A stretch of 64,000 nucleotides of DNA from Prorocentrum cordatum (taxonomy: Eukaryota > Sar > Dinophyceae > Prorocentrales > Prorocentraceae). A model generated the notes under the pieces. That model did no database searches and was not told the origin of the DNA. It worked only from the letters and a program-made list of their open reading frames with translations. The stretch is from assembly GCA_963575745.1 (NCBI GenBank), contig CAUYUJ010019270.1, forward strand, positions 62,001 through 126,000, in the 5' to 3' direction. Positions 1 to 11,804 of this stretch are shown one piece after another. The position numbers were made by a program, and so were the translations under genes. The first letter of the stretch is position 1; each line of letters begins with the position of its first letter.

Positions 1-90
1 ACGGGGCAGGGCAAACGCTGTTTACGATACGACTCAGCGCCGGGGCGGACCGCTGAGGATGAACCCCTTGCTGGCGCACGGAGAAACGAA

Positions 91-386
91 AAATTAGCCT
101 GGCGAAGGACCCAACCATATGCAGTTGTGAGCACCGTGGTTGTATGCACCGCGTTCGGAGGAAGTGCCTGTCGGGCCACGAAACGTGTGAGGGGTGTGCC
201 AATGTTTGTCTGGTGGGCGCATGCGAACGCAGCAATTGGGGCCGTTGGTGGAGATCGCTATGGGGCCACGAAGCGTGTGAGGGGTGTGCCGAATTGGGTG
301 CGCGTGACGCATGCGGGCGGTGGCACTGGGGCCTTCTTTTGGAGCTCCCTATGGGGCCACGAAACGTGTGAGGGGTGTGCCGAAAT

Positions 387-422
<36 letters not shown>

Positions 423-1545
423 CGCGTGCGGGCGGTGGCACTGGGACCTTCGGTGGAGCTCCCTATGGAGCCACAAAGCGTGCGAGGGGTGTGCCGCGTG
501 CCGCATTGGGTGTGCGTGACGCATGCGGGCGGTGGCACTGGGGCCTTCTTGTGGAGCTCCCTATGGGGCCACGAAACGTGTGAGGGGTGTGCCGAAATGA
601 ATGTGCGTAACGCATGCGGGCGGTGGCACTGGGGCCTTCGGTGGAGCTCCCGCTGGAGCCACGAAACGAGTGAGGGGTGTGCCGAAATGAGTGTGCGCGA
701 CGCATGCGGGCGGTGGCACCGGGCCCCCCCCCTGGAGCCCCCCATGGGGCCACGAAGCGTGTGAGGGGTCTGTCGAAAAAGGTGTGCGTGACGCATGCGG
801 GCGGTGGCACTGGGACCCTCTGGTGGAGCTCTCTATGGGGCCACGAGAAACGTCAGAGGGGTGTGCCGAAATGGGTGTGTGTGACGCATGCCGGCGGTGG
901 CGCTGTGGCCTTCGGTGGAGCTCCCTATGGGGCCACGACATGTGCGAGGGATGTGCCGCATTGGGTGTGCGTGACGCATGCGGGCGGTGACACTGGGGCA
1001 TTCGGTGGAGCTCCCTGTGGGGACACGAAACGTGTAGGGGGTGTGCCGAAATGGGTGTGCGTGACCCACGCGGGCGGTGGCACTGGGGCCTTCTTGTGGA
1101 GCTCCCTATGGGGCCACGAAACGTGTGAGGGGTGTGCCGAAATGGGTGTGCGCGACGCATGCGGGCGGTGGCACTGGGGCCTTCGGTGGAGCTCCCCATT
1201 GGCCACGAAACGTTTGAGGAGCGCCGAATTTGGTGTGCGTGACGCATGCGGGCGGTGGCACTGGGGCCTTAGGTGGAGCTCCCTGTGGGGCCACGACACG
1301 TGTGAGGGGTGTGCTGAAATGAGCGTGCGTGACGCATGCGGGCGGTGGCGCTGGGGCCTTCAGAGGAGCTCCCTATGGGGCCACGAAAAGCTGTACTGGG
1401 TGGGTGAAACGCAGGGAGGAAGGAGGAGAGGTAGGAGGGAGGAGGGGGGGAGGAGGAGGAGGCGAACGCGGGGCGCCGTCTCTTCAAAAGGAGGAACCAA
1501 CACCACAGGATGGTTGGGAAAAAAGGTGGGAAGAGAGAAGCGGCG
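91..1545 (+). mobile_element. Element with 90-bp tandem array, copy 1
   Basis: A tandem array of about thirteen 90-bp units runs from about 160 to 1390. Each unit carries GGAGCTCC, then GGCCACGAAACG, then GTGTGCCGAAATG, then GACGCATGCGGGCGG. One unit is expanded by a GT run at 388-421. The left flank (91-135, CCTGGCGAAGGACCCAACC) and the right flank (about 1477-1520, GTCTCTTCAAAAGGAGG then CACCACAGGATGGTTGGG) recur at the ends of the array at 7.57-9.29 kb. The right flank also recurs, inverted, at 62.24 kb. CCCAACCAT at the left end and ATGGTTGGG at the right end form a short inverted repeat. ORFs in several frames here are by-products of a unit length divisible by three. It could be a non-autonomous element carrying a satellite, or a dispersed satellite block. 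Confidence 0.7.
388..421. repeat. GT microsatellite
   Basis: An uninterrupted GT run of about 17 copies expands one unit of the 90-bp array. It has grown from the GTGTGCG segment present in every unit. Confidence 0.9.
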
Positions 1546-1601
1546 CTAAACCTTGTTTGGGGGTGTGCGCCGTACGGAACCTATGGTGCACCCCCTCAAC
1601 A

Positions 1602-1823
1602 ATACTTTGGACGCCCGAAATGGGTACAGAAAAAACTAGTACAATGCCCAACAACAAATGTTGTCCCAAACCAACAGCGGCCGCTGTTGGGCAGGCGGCC
1701 TTCTGTCTCAAATGGACGCAGGCCGCGGCGGCGCGGACAGCGAGTCCTGTCCAAAATGAACAAGAACTGCTGTGGGGCATTGTACCCATTCTTTCCGTAA
1801 CCATTTCGTTCGTGCCGGAATAC
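1602..1823. mobile_element. Inverted-repeat element, family D copy 1
   Basis: The left arm (1602-1660, TTTGGACGCCCGAAATGGGT then ACAATGCCC) is repeated in inverted form at 1768-1823 with roughly 70 percent identity by eye. The space between holds a 20-bp perfect palindrome. A second copy of the left arm lies at 42602-42660. This looks like an old foldback element with decayed ends. No coding capacity is evident. Confidence 0.5.
1671..1690. repeat. Perfect 20-bp palindrome
   Basis: CCAACAGCGGCCGCTGTTGG reads the same on both strands and contains GCGGCCGC at its centre. A smaller hairpin, ACAACA-AA-TGTTGT, lies just upstream at 1651-1664. Both are inside the family D inverted-repeat element. 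Confidence 0.8.
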
Positions 1824-1835
1824 TGGGCAATCCGC

Positions 1836-2885
1836 AATTCGGATGACCGCAGCGTGCACAATCCGCGGAGCACTCTGCAGCACAACCTGCGGCGCAACAA
1901 CATATGGCGTAACATACGGCTGCCCAACTGTGACAACATCGTGGGCGCAACTCGTGATTCGGTGAGGCGATGCCGTGCAATGCCGTGCCGTGCCACGTCG
2001 TGCTGTGCCGCTTCGTGTCCTTGCACATGCTGCTTAGGATCTCTTCGTTGGGTGACCGTATGCGGCACAATGTCTGCGAACCAGCTCACGAAGTGAACGC
2101 CATGGGGCCGGCCGATCCCCCACGTCCATCCGAAGAGACCCCACGAGCAGGACCGCGCTCCCAAGACCGTGTCGGCGACCACGGCCTAACCCCGACGCCC
2201 ATGCCACGGGACCTCACGAGCAGGACCATGCACCCGAGAAGCCTCGCCCCTGCACGGGCCTCACTTCGCGCGTGCGCGCCCCGCGTCCGCTTTACCGACT
2301 CGGACCGCGTCCGCGCCCGCTGGCCAGATCGTACCTCAGAACCTCGTCGGCGACGACGACCCCCCCCCCGCATCGATGTCACCATGACCCTATGAGCGGG
2401 ACCGGGTACGCCCTGGGCCTTATCGGCCCCCGCGGGCGAACCCCCGCGCTCAGGTCAAATACCTTGAGGGCGAGCGCTGTTTTATGACAGAAGTTGCGGG
2501 AAGCATGTCGAGCTTGTCTCCTGTTGGCGCGGCTTCAGGCCCAGATTCGTCCCCTCACGGTGGGGGCAGTGGCTGCGGACCTTCTTCTCCTTCACTCCGT
2601 CCTCCTTCTGCCCTGAGTGGCGGATCGTACAGGGAGTGCCACAGCACTTTTTACGTCTGACCGAGTGACATTGCACCAGCGTCATGCCATCACTGGCAAT
2701 ATGATCACTGGCACGTGTCAGCGGGCCGACTGTTCCCACCATGTGCGGAGAATCCACACACAGATCTTTCAACGCTGACCTCGGCGCCAGTCAGCCTCCA
2801 GCGCATTGAGCAGCCAGGACTCTACCGCGCGCTCTACGTACGCGTCAAGGCAGGCCAGTTCATCGTGGGAGGGAGTACTGGTGAA
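1836..2885. other. No recognisable feature
   Basis: GC-rich sequence without tandem structure or a convincing ORF. CGTGCCGTGC-type short repeats at 1970-2010 are the only local structure. Confidence 0.5.
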
Positions 2886-3172
2886 AAAGAGACACTAAGA
2901 GACAGAGGGAGAGAGAGAGAGAGAGGGGGAGGGTGGGGAAGAACACGAACGAGCCAGCAAGATAGGGAGAGCAACCTTGGGGTGACAAGGGTGTTGGAAA
3001 GCACAGCTTAGTTTGCCTCACGACGAATTGGCAGCGCACATGAAGTATATCAACACTGCATCCAACCACCTAACACATCGACTGTGGCTCGTTCGAAACG
3101 CTTCCTGACACAATGGTACACACATATGTCTACACACACATATATATATATGTATGTATATACATGTATGCT
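2886..3172. repeat. AG-rich and TA/TG microsatellites
   Basis: GA runs occupy about 2893-2930, and CACATATA / TATGTATG runs occupy about 3120-3172. The sequence between is unremarkable. Confidence 0.7.
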
Positions 3173-3279
3173 CGCCTCCCCACGTGATCATACATGTTGA
3201 TTTGTGCTCGAAGAATCCTACTTCTCCTCTTGTTCCGTCGCCACCGTCGCACTCCTCATAGATTCTGCTCGCATCCTCA

Positions 3280-3720
3280 TTGCTCTCTTCCGCCCCCGTC
3301 CCTGTTCCTCGTATGCTGCATGTTTCTGCATCTCCTGCGACATATCCTTCTACAATCAACAATACAGCTTTCAATACGGCTCATACAGCAGCTCCTGCTA
3401 CAATCCAGACCACACCCAGCAGTACGGCTTTCACTACAGTTCGCGCTGCAGCTCGTACCACACCTAGTGATACAGATACTGCGACTGCGTCTATTGCAGC
3501 TCTCCTACATCCCCCTCCGCACTTCGACGGCAATTCCTACCACAACCAGCCACGTAGCTCTCGGCAATTCCTTGTACAACAGCTTGCAATACACCTCACG
3601 GTACAACCAAGCTTGTAATGCGTATGACAAGCATATGTACAACTCCCACGGCTTTCACGAAAACAACTTTCGCAACTCATGATACACTTCCTGCTGCAAC
3701 GTATGTTGCAATTCTACTGC
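3280..3720. repeat. Degenerate 15-bp minisatellite (block 1)
   Basis: Drifted copies of a 15-bp unit near ACAGCTCCTGCTACA run through this block. On the plus strand they read as Thr-Ala-Pro-Ala-Thr pentapeptides, giving a mucin-like ORF at 3280-3618. Units are heavily mutated and the frame is not kept, so I read this as a satellite and not a gene. The same unit returns at 5.1-7.15 kb. Confidence 0.65.
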
Positions 3721-3724
3721 GTCC

Positions 3725-4485
3725 TGGGTTACAGACCCCATTGTAAGTACCGCTGCAGCCAGCAACGCAGCTATCACCGCAAATCCTACATAAATACTGT
3801 TCGTCGATACTGTTGCGCGGCAGAGGATCTACGGTGCCCACTAAAACCTGCTCGAGAAATACTTCTTCAGGGAAAAACGCTGTGCGCGTCGAAGACAAGT
3901 ACGAGGTCTCGGGGAACCTCGCGTCGTCTTCTCTTGGGAGCGCTGACGTGGGATCGTTGCTCGTTTCTCAATAGGCCCCCCTGCCTCTCGTTGCGCACCG
4001 CGACGGGGTCCAATTCCGTCGGTCACCGAGACCCCCGCCTCCCGCCTCGTCGGCACTCGCCCGCGCGCCTTGAGCCAGAACGGCCGCGGGTGTTGACGGC
4101 CAGTCGGCAGCGGGCTGGGCACAGCGGCAGAAATCTATGAACCGCTGCCCTGGGCGCGACCAGATTTACCGTTCGCGAGAAAGTCCGGCTCCATAGGATT
4201 TCCCCGAAGACGAAATCGAAAACTCTGGCCCTAGTTCCTCCCCCGCTTCCTCGCGGCTTCCGAAAAACGCGCTGACCGACCCAGCGCGATAATTCTGCGC
4301 AGCGAATTCGAAATGTCTTATCCCGTTTCGACGCGACGTCGCCTCCTTCAAGCCCGCTCCCGCGCCACAGGGCCGGACGCGGCCCCAATCCCCGCCGGCG
4401 GACGCGGAACCTGGTGCGGCCTCGCTGACTTGTGCCTGCTATCGTGTGCCCACCATTTCCCTTGTGATTTGCACTGGTAATAATG
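3725..4485. other. No recognisable feature
   Basis: Non-repetitive sequence with only short overlapping ORFs on both strands and nothing recognisable as protein. Confidence 0.45.
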
Positions 4486-4492
4486 GGTTTGC

Positions 4493-4632
4493 TTTAACGG
4501 GCGCTGTCCAGGGAAACTTTAATGGCGCCCCATAAGGGGCGCGCCTCAGGGACCCATTAACAAGCACAACCCTAGAACGCGTTAACGGGCACACCTCTGG
4601 GAACCATTAGCGGGCACACCCTTGGAGGCCAG
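4493..4632. repeat. 25-bp tandem repeat with hairpin
   Basis: Four to five copies of TTAACGGGCACACC followed by a CTGGGAACCA-type end start near 4493, 4520, 4557, 4582 and 4607. The second copy contains a perfect hairpin GCGCCCC-ATAA-GGGGCGC at 4525-4542. Confidence 0.65.
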
Positions 4633-5089
4633 AAAATCACTGGTCACATGGACCGAAATTGGCGGGCACATGACCCAAAATGAACAGGCACATGGCCAGA
4701 CAGAACTTGGCATACATGTTTGACTACTGCTGGTCACGACGACGATAACGGCGGTAGTCTTTTCATGGGTTACGCGGGACGAGCGCATTCATTTTTGTGT
4801 GCTCGCTGCCAACGCCGGCCTGTGCATGGCTGCGCCTACGACAGTTTCAATCAAGCTACGTCCTCCTTGCAAGCATTGTATCAGCACCCGTTGACGCGCA
4901 TGGGGCGTCGTCGGCCATCAGCATCATGCGAGGACAGCGCGCTCCAAACGACGACGCGCTTCGAAAGCAAATGCCGCGCAACCAACCCTCCATCGCTGTG
5001 GAGAGCGCCCCCTGGAAACACGAAGACAAATTTAAACATTTTTTCGCATAACAAAACGGTCACGACCGCTTACGGGCCTGACGGTTTGG

Positions 5090-7160
5090 AAAAGCAATTT
5101 TCTGCTCCTCTTACCACAGCCCCGACCTCATTTCTACGACTGCCAACCGTGCCGCTCCTACTAACAACAAGACGAAGCTCCTTAGTGCAGCCAGCAGTAC
5201 AGGTCCCACTCCAGCTCTTCCTACAGTTCCTCCAATAGCTCCTTTTGCACGCTGTGCTACAGGTCTTATCGCAAGTGCAGGAACCAGTACAGCTTCAATT
5301 TTCCCACAGCTCCCACAACAGTTAAGACTACACCTCTTAGCACATTTCCGAAGGCAATTCGTGTCGCAAGTACTTCTACATCAAAGAGTATGGCTCCCAC
5401 TACAGATCCGACTACAGAGTTCCTACCAATCAACGGCGCAGCTTCCCTTACAACTCGTACTAGAGCCAAGTGTAAGTATCCCCTTCCAATTCCTATTGTA
5501 TTATACGTGTTTGTGCTCCTAAGCAAGATCGTACATCTCTGGTCGCAGCCAGTGACACATCGTCCCCTCAGCTCCCACTACACGTATGATACCAGCTCGT
5601 GTGGCAACTCATGATACGAATCCTGCTACCGATGGTCGCGCAATTTTCAATACGGCTAATTGTTGAGTCCCTTCTACACACCCCATGTTCCAACCAGTAT
5701 TACAGCTCTCGTAAATCTCATTTCAACTCATACCGCTGATTTTATGTGAATTCCAAGTGCACCGTTACGACGGAATCCGCGACAAATCTCACTGACATTC
5801 CTGCTGCAACAAAGTAAACAGCTCGCGCTACAGCTCCTACAACAACTCTTGCCACAGCTCCTCCCTCAGCTCCCAGTGCAGCTCCTACCACAGTTCCTGC
5901 TACAGGTCCCAGACGAGTTCCCACTTCATGCAATTTCACAACATTCACTACAGCTCCTGCTGCAGCCCCGGCTACAATTTATGTTACACGTCGTACCGCA
6001 TACCCCAGTGTAGCTCTTGTTGCAATTCCCACAACCAGTGTTGATCTTACGCAAGCATCCATCATGTGTTCCCTGGGAACTCCGACTAAAGATGGGACTG
6101 GTACCACTCGTACATACTCTAGTAGTGGAAACAATTGGTTTTCAAAATGTTTCGTCTTTAGAAGCTCTGCGTGGCGACGCCCCCGTCGCCACGCGTGCCC
6201 TCTGCGTGCCTGCGGGGAGCGCCGCCACGTAGAAGTACTGGAGACCGAGCATTCGGGGCGTCGCTACGCACGCCCTCTGCGTGGCTGCGACCATTTGTTT
6301 AAACCCTAAAACCAATTACATTCACTAGTAACGTATCCTAATGCCGATCTCAACGTGTCCCCCCACTGCAACTCCACATGCAATTCCTAGTGCAGCCATT
6401 CGTACAACTTCCATTGAAGCTCCTACTTCAACATATATTGCATATAGGATTGCAGCTCGTGTTGCGTACAGCTTCTTGACACAGTCACTCGCATACTTCA
6501 TGTTACAACTTTTATTGCAGCTGACACTACAGGTCCCGCTGCAGCTCTTGCTACTGCCTCCCACTGCAGCTCCTGCAGAAGGCCGTGAAACAGTGTTCAA
6601 AGCTGCTCCCTCCACAGCTCTCGCGACAACTTCGACTACAATCCATACAACACCCCCTGTTCGTAAAACAGATGTACTCTTCTTACAGCTCCAAGCTCAG
6701 CTCCCTGACGCAACCACCGTACACTTCACACTGCAATTCTTGCGGCATGCCCTACTACAGCTTAATGCCCACATCTCGCTACAAATTCGAATGCACTTCT
6801 TACCGCAACCTACACGGCACCCACACGTATATATGTCAGTGCTGTTTCTACGACGGCGCACGCCCAACTGCTAGTATACATCCCAACGCAACGGCTAATG
6901 TATCTCCCACTTATGCTCGTCATTATGTTTTTTGTGCAGCCGCTGGGGGAGCCGTCAATCCAGTTCCTCCTACAGTGTGTGTGTGTGCTGCGTATCATAA
7001 GACGCTTCCTACTGCAATTCCCTGACACAACCATCAGGAGAATTCCCGTTGCAGATCCTAGTATAATCGGTCGCACAGCCCTCCGCCTTCCACTATAGCT
7101 CTTGGAAGAAGTCGCGCCACGATTCCCAGTGCAGCCAACAAGCCACGTCAGAGCTCCTGC
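5090..7160. repeat. Degenerate 15-bp minisatellite (block 2)
   Basis: The same drifted ACAGCTCC(T/C)-type unit as at 3.3 kb, clearest at 5810-5960 and 6530-6740, where it reads as Thr/Ala/Pro-rich peptide on the plus strand. It is broken in the middle by a small GC-rich insert at 6133-6317. Frames shift repeatedly, so coding is unlikely. Confidence 0.65.
6133..6317. mobile_element. Possible small inverted-repeat insertion
   Basis: AATTGGTTTT at 6133-6142 and AAAACCAATT at 6308-6317 form a perfect 10-bp inverted repeat around a GC-rich insert that interrupts the 15-bp satellite. Inside, GCGTGGCGAC-GCCCCC-GTCGCCACGC (6169-6194) is a perfect 10-bp-stem hairpin. A short ACA flanks both sides, too short to be a convincing target duplication. 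Confidence 0.4.
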
Positions 7161-7357
7161 TGCAGGTCTTAGCGCTGTTCTGTGCGTGGGCCTCGCGTTT
7201 GTCTTAACCACCTGAGCCTTCACAATTGTGCGGGTCAGATGGTTGCTGGGTGGTGCAGAAGAAATAGTTATAGGCAGCCAGGGTGAGGAGGAAGAGGAGG
7301 CGGAGGAGGAGAAGGAGGAGGAGGAGGACCTCTTCCTGCTGTGCGCAAGAAACCATA

Positions 7358-7556
7358 CGGGGCGCCGAAAACCGAAGGAGCGCCGAAAACCACAGGAGCG
7401 CCAAACACCCAATGAGCGCCGAAAACCAACGGGGTGCCGAAAAACAAAGGGGCGCCAAATGCCAAAGGGGCGCCGAAAACCAAAGATGCGCCCAAACCCA
7501 ACGAGACGCCGAAAACCATAAGCACGCCGAGAACCAACGATGCGCCGAACACGAGA
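7358..7556. repeat. 18-bp minisatellite GCGCCGAAAACC (small array)
   Basis: About eleven copies of an 18-bp unit built on GGGGCGCCGAAAACCAAA. It reads as Lys-Pro-Lys-Gly-Arg-Arg-type hexapeptides on plus and Phe-Gly-Ala-Pro on minus. It abuts the left end of the array element at 7560. The large array of the same unit is at 33.2-34.8 kb. Confidence 0.85.
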
Positions 7557-7564
7557 AAAGAAAA

Positions 7565-9094
7565 CTTAGCCTGGCGAAGGACCCAACCATATGTAGTTGT
7601 GAATACCGCAATTATAAATATCGTATTCGGTGGAGCTCCCTATGGGGCCCCGAAACGCTGCACTGGGTGGGGGGGACGCATGCGAAGTTTGCCACTGGGG
7701 CTTCCGGTGGAGCTCCCTATGGGCGACGGAACGTTGTGCTGGGTGGGGGAGACGCATGCTGACTTTGCCATTGTGGGGCCTTCGGTGGAGCTCCCCGTGG
7801 GCCACGAAACGTTGTGCTGGGTGGGGGAGACGCATGCGGACTTTGCAACTAGAGCCTTCGGAGGAGCTCCCCATGGGCCACGAAACGCTGTGCTGGGTGG
7901 GCAAGACGGATGCGGACTTTGCCACGACGGCCGTCGGTGAAGCTCCCTATGGGCCACGAAACGTTGTGCTGGGTGGGGGAAGCGCATGCGGACTTTGCCA
8001 ATGAGACCCTCGGTGAAGCTCTCTATTGGCCACGGATCGGTGGGGCTTCCTATGGGGCAACGAAACGCTGTATTGGGTGTGCGGGACGCATGCGGGGGGT
8101 CCCATTGTGACCTTCGGTGGGGCTCCCTATGGGGCCACGAAGCGATGTACTGGGTGTGCGGGACGCATGAGGGTGGTCCCAGAGGGGCCTTCGGTGTGGC
8201 TCCCTATGGGGCCACGAAACGTTGGACTGGGTGCGGGGCGACGCATGCGGGCTGTCCCACAAGGACCTTCGGTGGGGCTCCCTATGGAGCCACGAAGCGC
8301 TGTACTGGATATGCGGGACGCATGCGGGCGGTCCCACTGGGACCTTCGGTGGGGCTCCCTGTGGAACCACGCAGCGCTGTACTGGGTGTGCGGGACGCAT
8401 GCGGGCGGTCCCATTTGGGCCGTCGGTGGAGCTACCTATGGGGCCACAAAGCGCTGTGCTGGGTGGTGCGGGACGCATGCGGGCGGTCCCACTGGGGCCG
8501 TCGGTGGGGCTCCCTATGGGGCCACGAAGCGGTGTACTGGGTGGTGCGGGACGCATGCGGGCGGTCCCATTGGGGCCGTCGGTGGAGCTCCCTATGGGGA
8601 CACGAAACGCTGTACTGGGTAGTGCGTGACGCATGCGGGCTGTCCCACAGGGACCTTTTGTGGAGCTCCCTATGTGGGCACGAAGCGCTGTACTGGGTGG
8701 CGCGTGACGCATGCGGGCGGTCCCACTGGAGCCTTTTGTGGAGCTCCCTATGGGGCCACGAAGCGCTGTACTGGGTGGTGCGGGACGCATGCGGGCGGTC
8801 CCACTGGGACCTTCGGTGGAGCTCCCTATGGGGGCACGAAACGCTGTACTGGGTGGCGCGTGACGCATGCGGGCGGTGCCACTGGAGCCTTTTGTGGAGC
8901 TCCCTATGGGGCCACGAAGCGCTGTACTGGGTGGTGCGGGACGCATGCGGGCGGTCCCACTGGGGCCGTCTGTGGAGGTATGGGGCTAGAAACGCTGTAC
9001 TGGGTGGTGCGTGACGCATGCGGGCGGTCCCATTGGGGCCTTCGATGGAGCTCCCCATGGGGCCACGAAACGTGTGAGGGTGTGCTGAAACGGG

Positions 9095-9191
<97 letters not shown>

Positions 9192-9290
9192 CGTGATGAA
9201 GTAGGGAGGAGGGGGAGGAGGAGAGGAGAGAACGCGGGGACCGTCTCTTCAAAACGAGGACCCAACACCACAGGATGGTTGGGACAAATA
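7565..9290 (+). mobile_element. Element with tandem array, copy 2 (78-bp unit)
   Basis: The left end TTAGCCTGGCGAAGGACCC and the right end GTCTCTTCAAAACGAGG plus CACCACAGGATGGTTGGG match those of the element at 0.09-1.5 kb. The array inside has a 78-bp unit: successive GACGCATGCGGGC motifs are spaced 78 bp at 8162, 8240 and 8318, and again at 8472, 8550 and 8628. The unit keeps GGAGCTCCCTATGGGGCCAC but replaces the GTGTGAGGGGTGTGCC segment with CTGTACTGGGTG. The final unit, before the trinucleotide run at 9096, reverts to the 90-bp wording. The element can therefore carry different satellite variants between constant ends. Confidence 0.7.
9096..9195. repeat. ATG trinucleotide run
   Basis: About 33 uninterrupted copies of GAT/ATG close the array of element copy 2. 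The same position in copy 1 holds GGAGGA-rich sequence, so this purine-rich segment before the right end is length-variable. Confidence 0.95.
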
Positions 9291-9720
9291 GCTTCGAGTC
9301 CCTCCCTTCAGCCAGAGCCCTCCAGCTGGAAAACCCCACAAAAAGAGGGGAGAGGAGGGGGGGTAGCTTTGGACCCCCCCACCCCTTTTTCGGAAAGGTG
9401 AGCCCAGGCGTACCCCGGGCCCCGAAAGGGAGGGGAGGGGGTGGGTAGCTTCCAAGCCCCACCCACTTCGCCAGGGACCCCTCAACTACAAAATCCAAAC
9501 AAAAGGACGGGGGGTAGCTTCTGATACATCCCCCCCTTTGAAAGGGGAGCCTGGGCTGATCTAAGCTTCCGGAAAAGAAGGAGGGGGTAGATTGGACGCC
9601 CCCATCCCTTTAGCTAGGGCCCCCCTAGCTCCGAAACGCCCACAGAAGGAAGGGGAGGGGGGGGCTTTGGAAACACCTCCCCCCTTTTCCAAGGGAGGGG
9701 GCGGTATATAGCTTGAAGTT
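9290..9720. repeat. GGTAGCTT / G-run degenerate repeat
   Basis: Degenerate units of 60-90 bp built on GGGGTAGCTT(C/T)GGA followed by long C and G runs. The same wording appears inverted at 32810-33180. No coding signal. Confidence 0.55.
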
Positions 9721-9786
9721 GGCGCCCCTTTTTGGCGAGAAGTGTGCCACGAGCCACGAGCGCGCTCTTTCTAACGTGCTCAACAC

Positions 9787-9914
9787 GGGCGGCGACGAGG
9801 CGGCGACGGGGACGACATAGCCGACAGACCAAGCTCCAGGCCCCAGCGACGGGCGGCGACGAGGCCTCGACGGCGACGACATAGCCGCAAGACCAAATCT
9901 CAGGCCCAATTATG
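9787..9914. repeat. 64-bp tandem duplication
   Basis: Two adjacent copies beginning GGGCGGCGACGAGG at 9787 and 9851 share most of their length, including GACGACATAGCCG and AGACCAA. Confidence 0.75.
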
Positions 9915-9959
9915 TAGACGAGAAGCGATAGTCCTTGAGTGCTAGCACGGTTTAGGGGA

Positions 9960-10105
9960 CTAGACATGTGTATATTCATGTATAGATATATGTATGTATG
10001 CATGCATGTATGTATATCTGTATGTATGTAAGTAAGTAAGTGTGTGTATATGTGTGCAAACATATGTATAATCGTATGTGTATATAAATACATACATATA
10101 GATAT
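9960..10105. repeat. GTAT-rich microsatellite
   Basis: Imperfect TATG/GTAT/AAGT tetranucleotide runs, a smaller version of the large ATAC tract at 39.95 kb. Confidence 0.8.
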
Positions 10106-10425
10106 GTGGGGGAGGGGGTGCGTCTGTAACTGGCGCTGCGCCACCGTCCGACTATCGAACCAACATGGTGTCCTCCGAACACGCGGTCTGAATCACAATT
10201 GAATGAACAACCAGGGTACACGTGTCCCGTAACTGGACTACAAGCATGCAATTAATAACAAGCAAACCCTCGATGCACCATCTACTTACGTGTGCACACA
10301 TGCACACACACCATGCATACTAGCTGTAATCGTATACATAGAATGAATACCGAATCGTATAACTATCATTTAACGGTCAGGGTATCCATACCTCTACAAC
10401 TATGCACGAACATGTACCATCCAAC
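10105..10425. other. No recognisable feature
   Basis: Mixed sequence with no tandem structure or convincing ORF. Confidence 0.45.
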
Positions 10426-10427
10426 CA

Positions 10428-10580
10428 TGGGACAACCTTTGAACGACAACGGAATCGTCTCACAATACAGCCGCGGGACAACCACGGGACAGCCGCGGAA
10501 CAACTGCACGGGACAAGCGCACAGACCAACCGAACGGGACAACCGCAAGACAACCACGGGACAACCGTGGGACAACTTGG
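10428..10580. repeat. 11-bp minisatellite GGGACAACCRC
   Basis: Around ten copies of a degenerate 11-bp unit near GGGACAACCGC. The unit length is not divisible by three, so the frame changes at each copy and no protein is implied. Confidence 0.7.
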
Positions 10581-10799
10581 GGTGTCCAAACTGGGCGCAG
10601 AAGGCGGAAGACTTTCTGACGTGGCATGCCCGCCGCTAGCGAAAGATAGCTTTCGCCCGCGCGCACAACACGGCACGAACCGACACCGGAGACGATTTCC
10701 TTACGGGGGCTATGTTTTCCACTCCGGTCTCTCCCCCGCCCTGTGATGTAGGCACGCTGAAACATTTTTGGTATGCGCATGTCGGTACACGCCTAGCGG

Positions 10800-11098
10800 A
10801 GGCAGAGAGAAAGCGAGAGGAAGAGACAACCAAAGACCTCCATGCAATGAGAGAGCATGCTGCGGGTAAGCATGCAGGCAAGGATAGAGGGAGGGAGGGG
10901 GGAGGGAGGGAGAGGACATAAAGAGGCAACAAAACAAGCAGAACGAGAGAGAGAGAGAGGGAGAGAGACGGAGGGATATAGATACACATGCATATATATA
11001 CATATATATACATATATATATGGAGAAAGGGAGAAAGGGACATCGAGCGAGAGAGAGAGAGAGAGAGAGACCGCGAGAGAGAGAGAGAGAGAGCGTAC
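10800..11098. repeat. Purine-rich and TA microsatellites
   Basis: AGAGAG and GGGAGGGAGG runs surround a CATATATA run (10985-11025). Sequence between the runs is unremarkable. Confidence 0.75.
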
Positions 11099-11382
11099 GG
11101 ATATGCGCGCTCAGGTTCTAGCAGGCCCCAGGCCTTGACGAACTCACTGCTCCACTGAAGTAGTGAACCACAGATGGTTTGAACGGGAAGTGAAGAAGTG
11201 TCCATAATGCTAAACGCATTATAGGCGATGAGAAGTCCATGCGTGTCCATGCATGTCAATCCGTACTCTGGAAATCTTTCGGGGAAGATGGTTGCGTAGT
11301 GGGGCGGAGGCCTGACGAATCGGGTTCCCACAAGGCCTTCTGGGAACATGGTAGGGCGACTTGGGGAGCCTGTTAAGGCGCG

Positions 11383-11472
11383 CCGTCGTCGTCGTCGTAA
11401 TGTCGTCGTCGCCTCTTGGGGCGCGTCGTCGTCGTCGTCCTCGTCTTCGTCGTTTCGTCGTCGTCGTCGGAT
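11383..11472. repeat. CGT trinucleotide tract
   Basis: Interrupted CGT/TCG runs with a short break (GCCTCTTGGGGCG). They produce spurious poly-Ser and poly-Arg ORFs. Confidence 0.85.
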
Positions 11473-11804
11473 GGGCCCCTCCCAAGATCCATCCAGCGCT
11501 TCTGGACCCCCTCCGGAGGACTTCCTGAACCCCCTGCGTAGGACCGGCTGATGCCGATCACTAAGTCACACACTCGGGCCCCAGCGTACGGAAAAGCCAG
11601 AACACATCCGGTACTACCATACGGTTCAAAAGAGCACTTGTGGCAACTTTCTGCGAAACGATCCGCGGAGGGCCGCGAGAAGGCGATCAATCATGTTCCC
11701 AGTCAACTTCACAGACAGCTCTCCGGTAGCGCGATGCTACTTCGGAGCCTCCGGGGACTCTCGGCCCATGATTAACCATGTCTCCGGAAAGCTTTCTGGG
11801 GACA

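Noticed and set aside
3280-3618. Mucin-like Thr/Ala/Pro ORF
   Set aside because: Short, frame not kept across the 15-bp satellite, which continues for kilobases without an ORF.
6301-6317. Interstitial telomere repeat CCCTAAA
   Set aside because: A single unit, expected by chance; no array.
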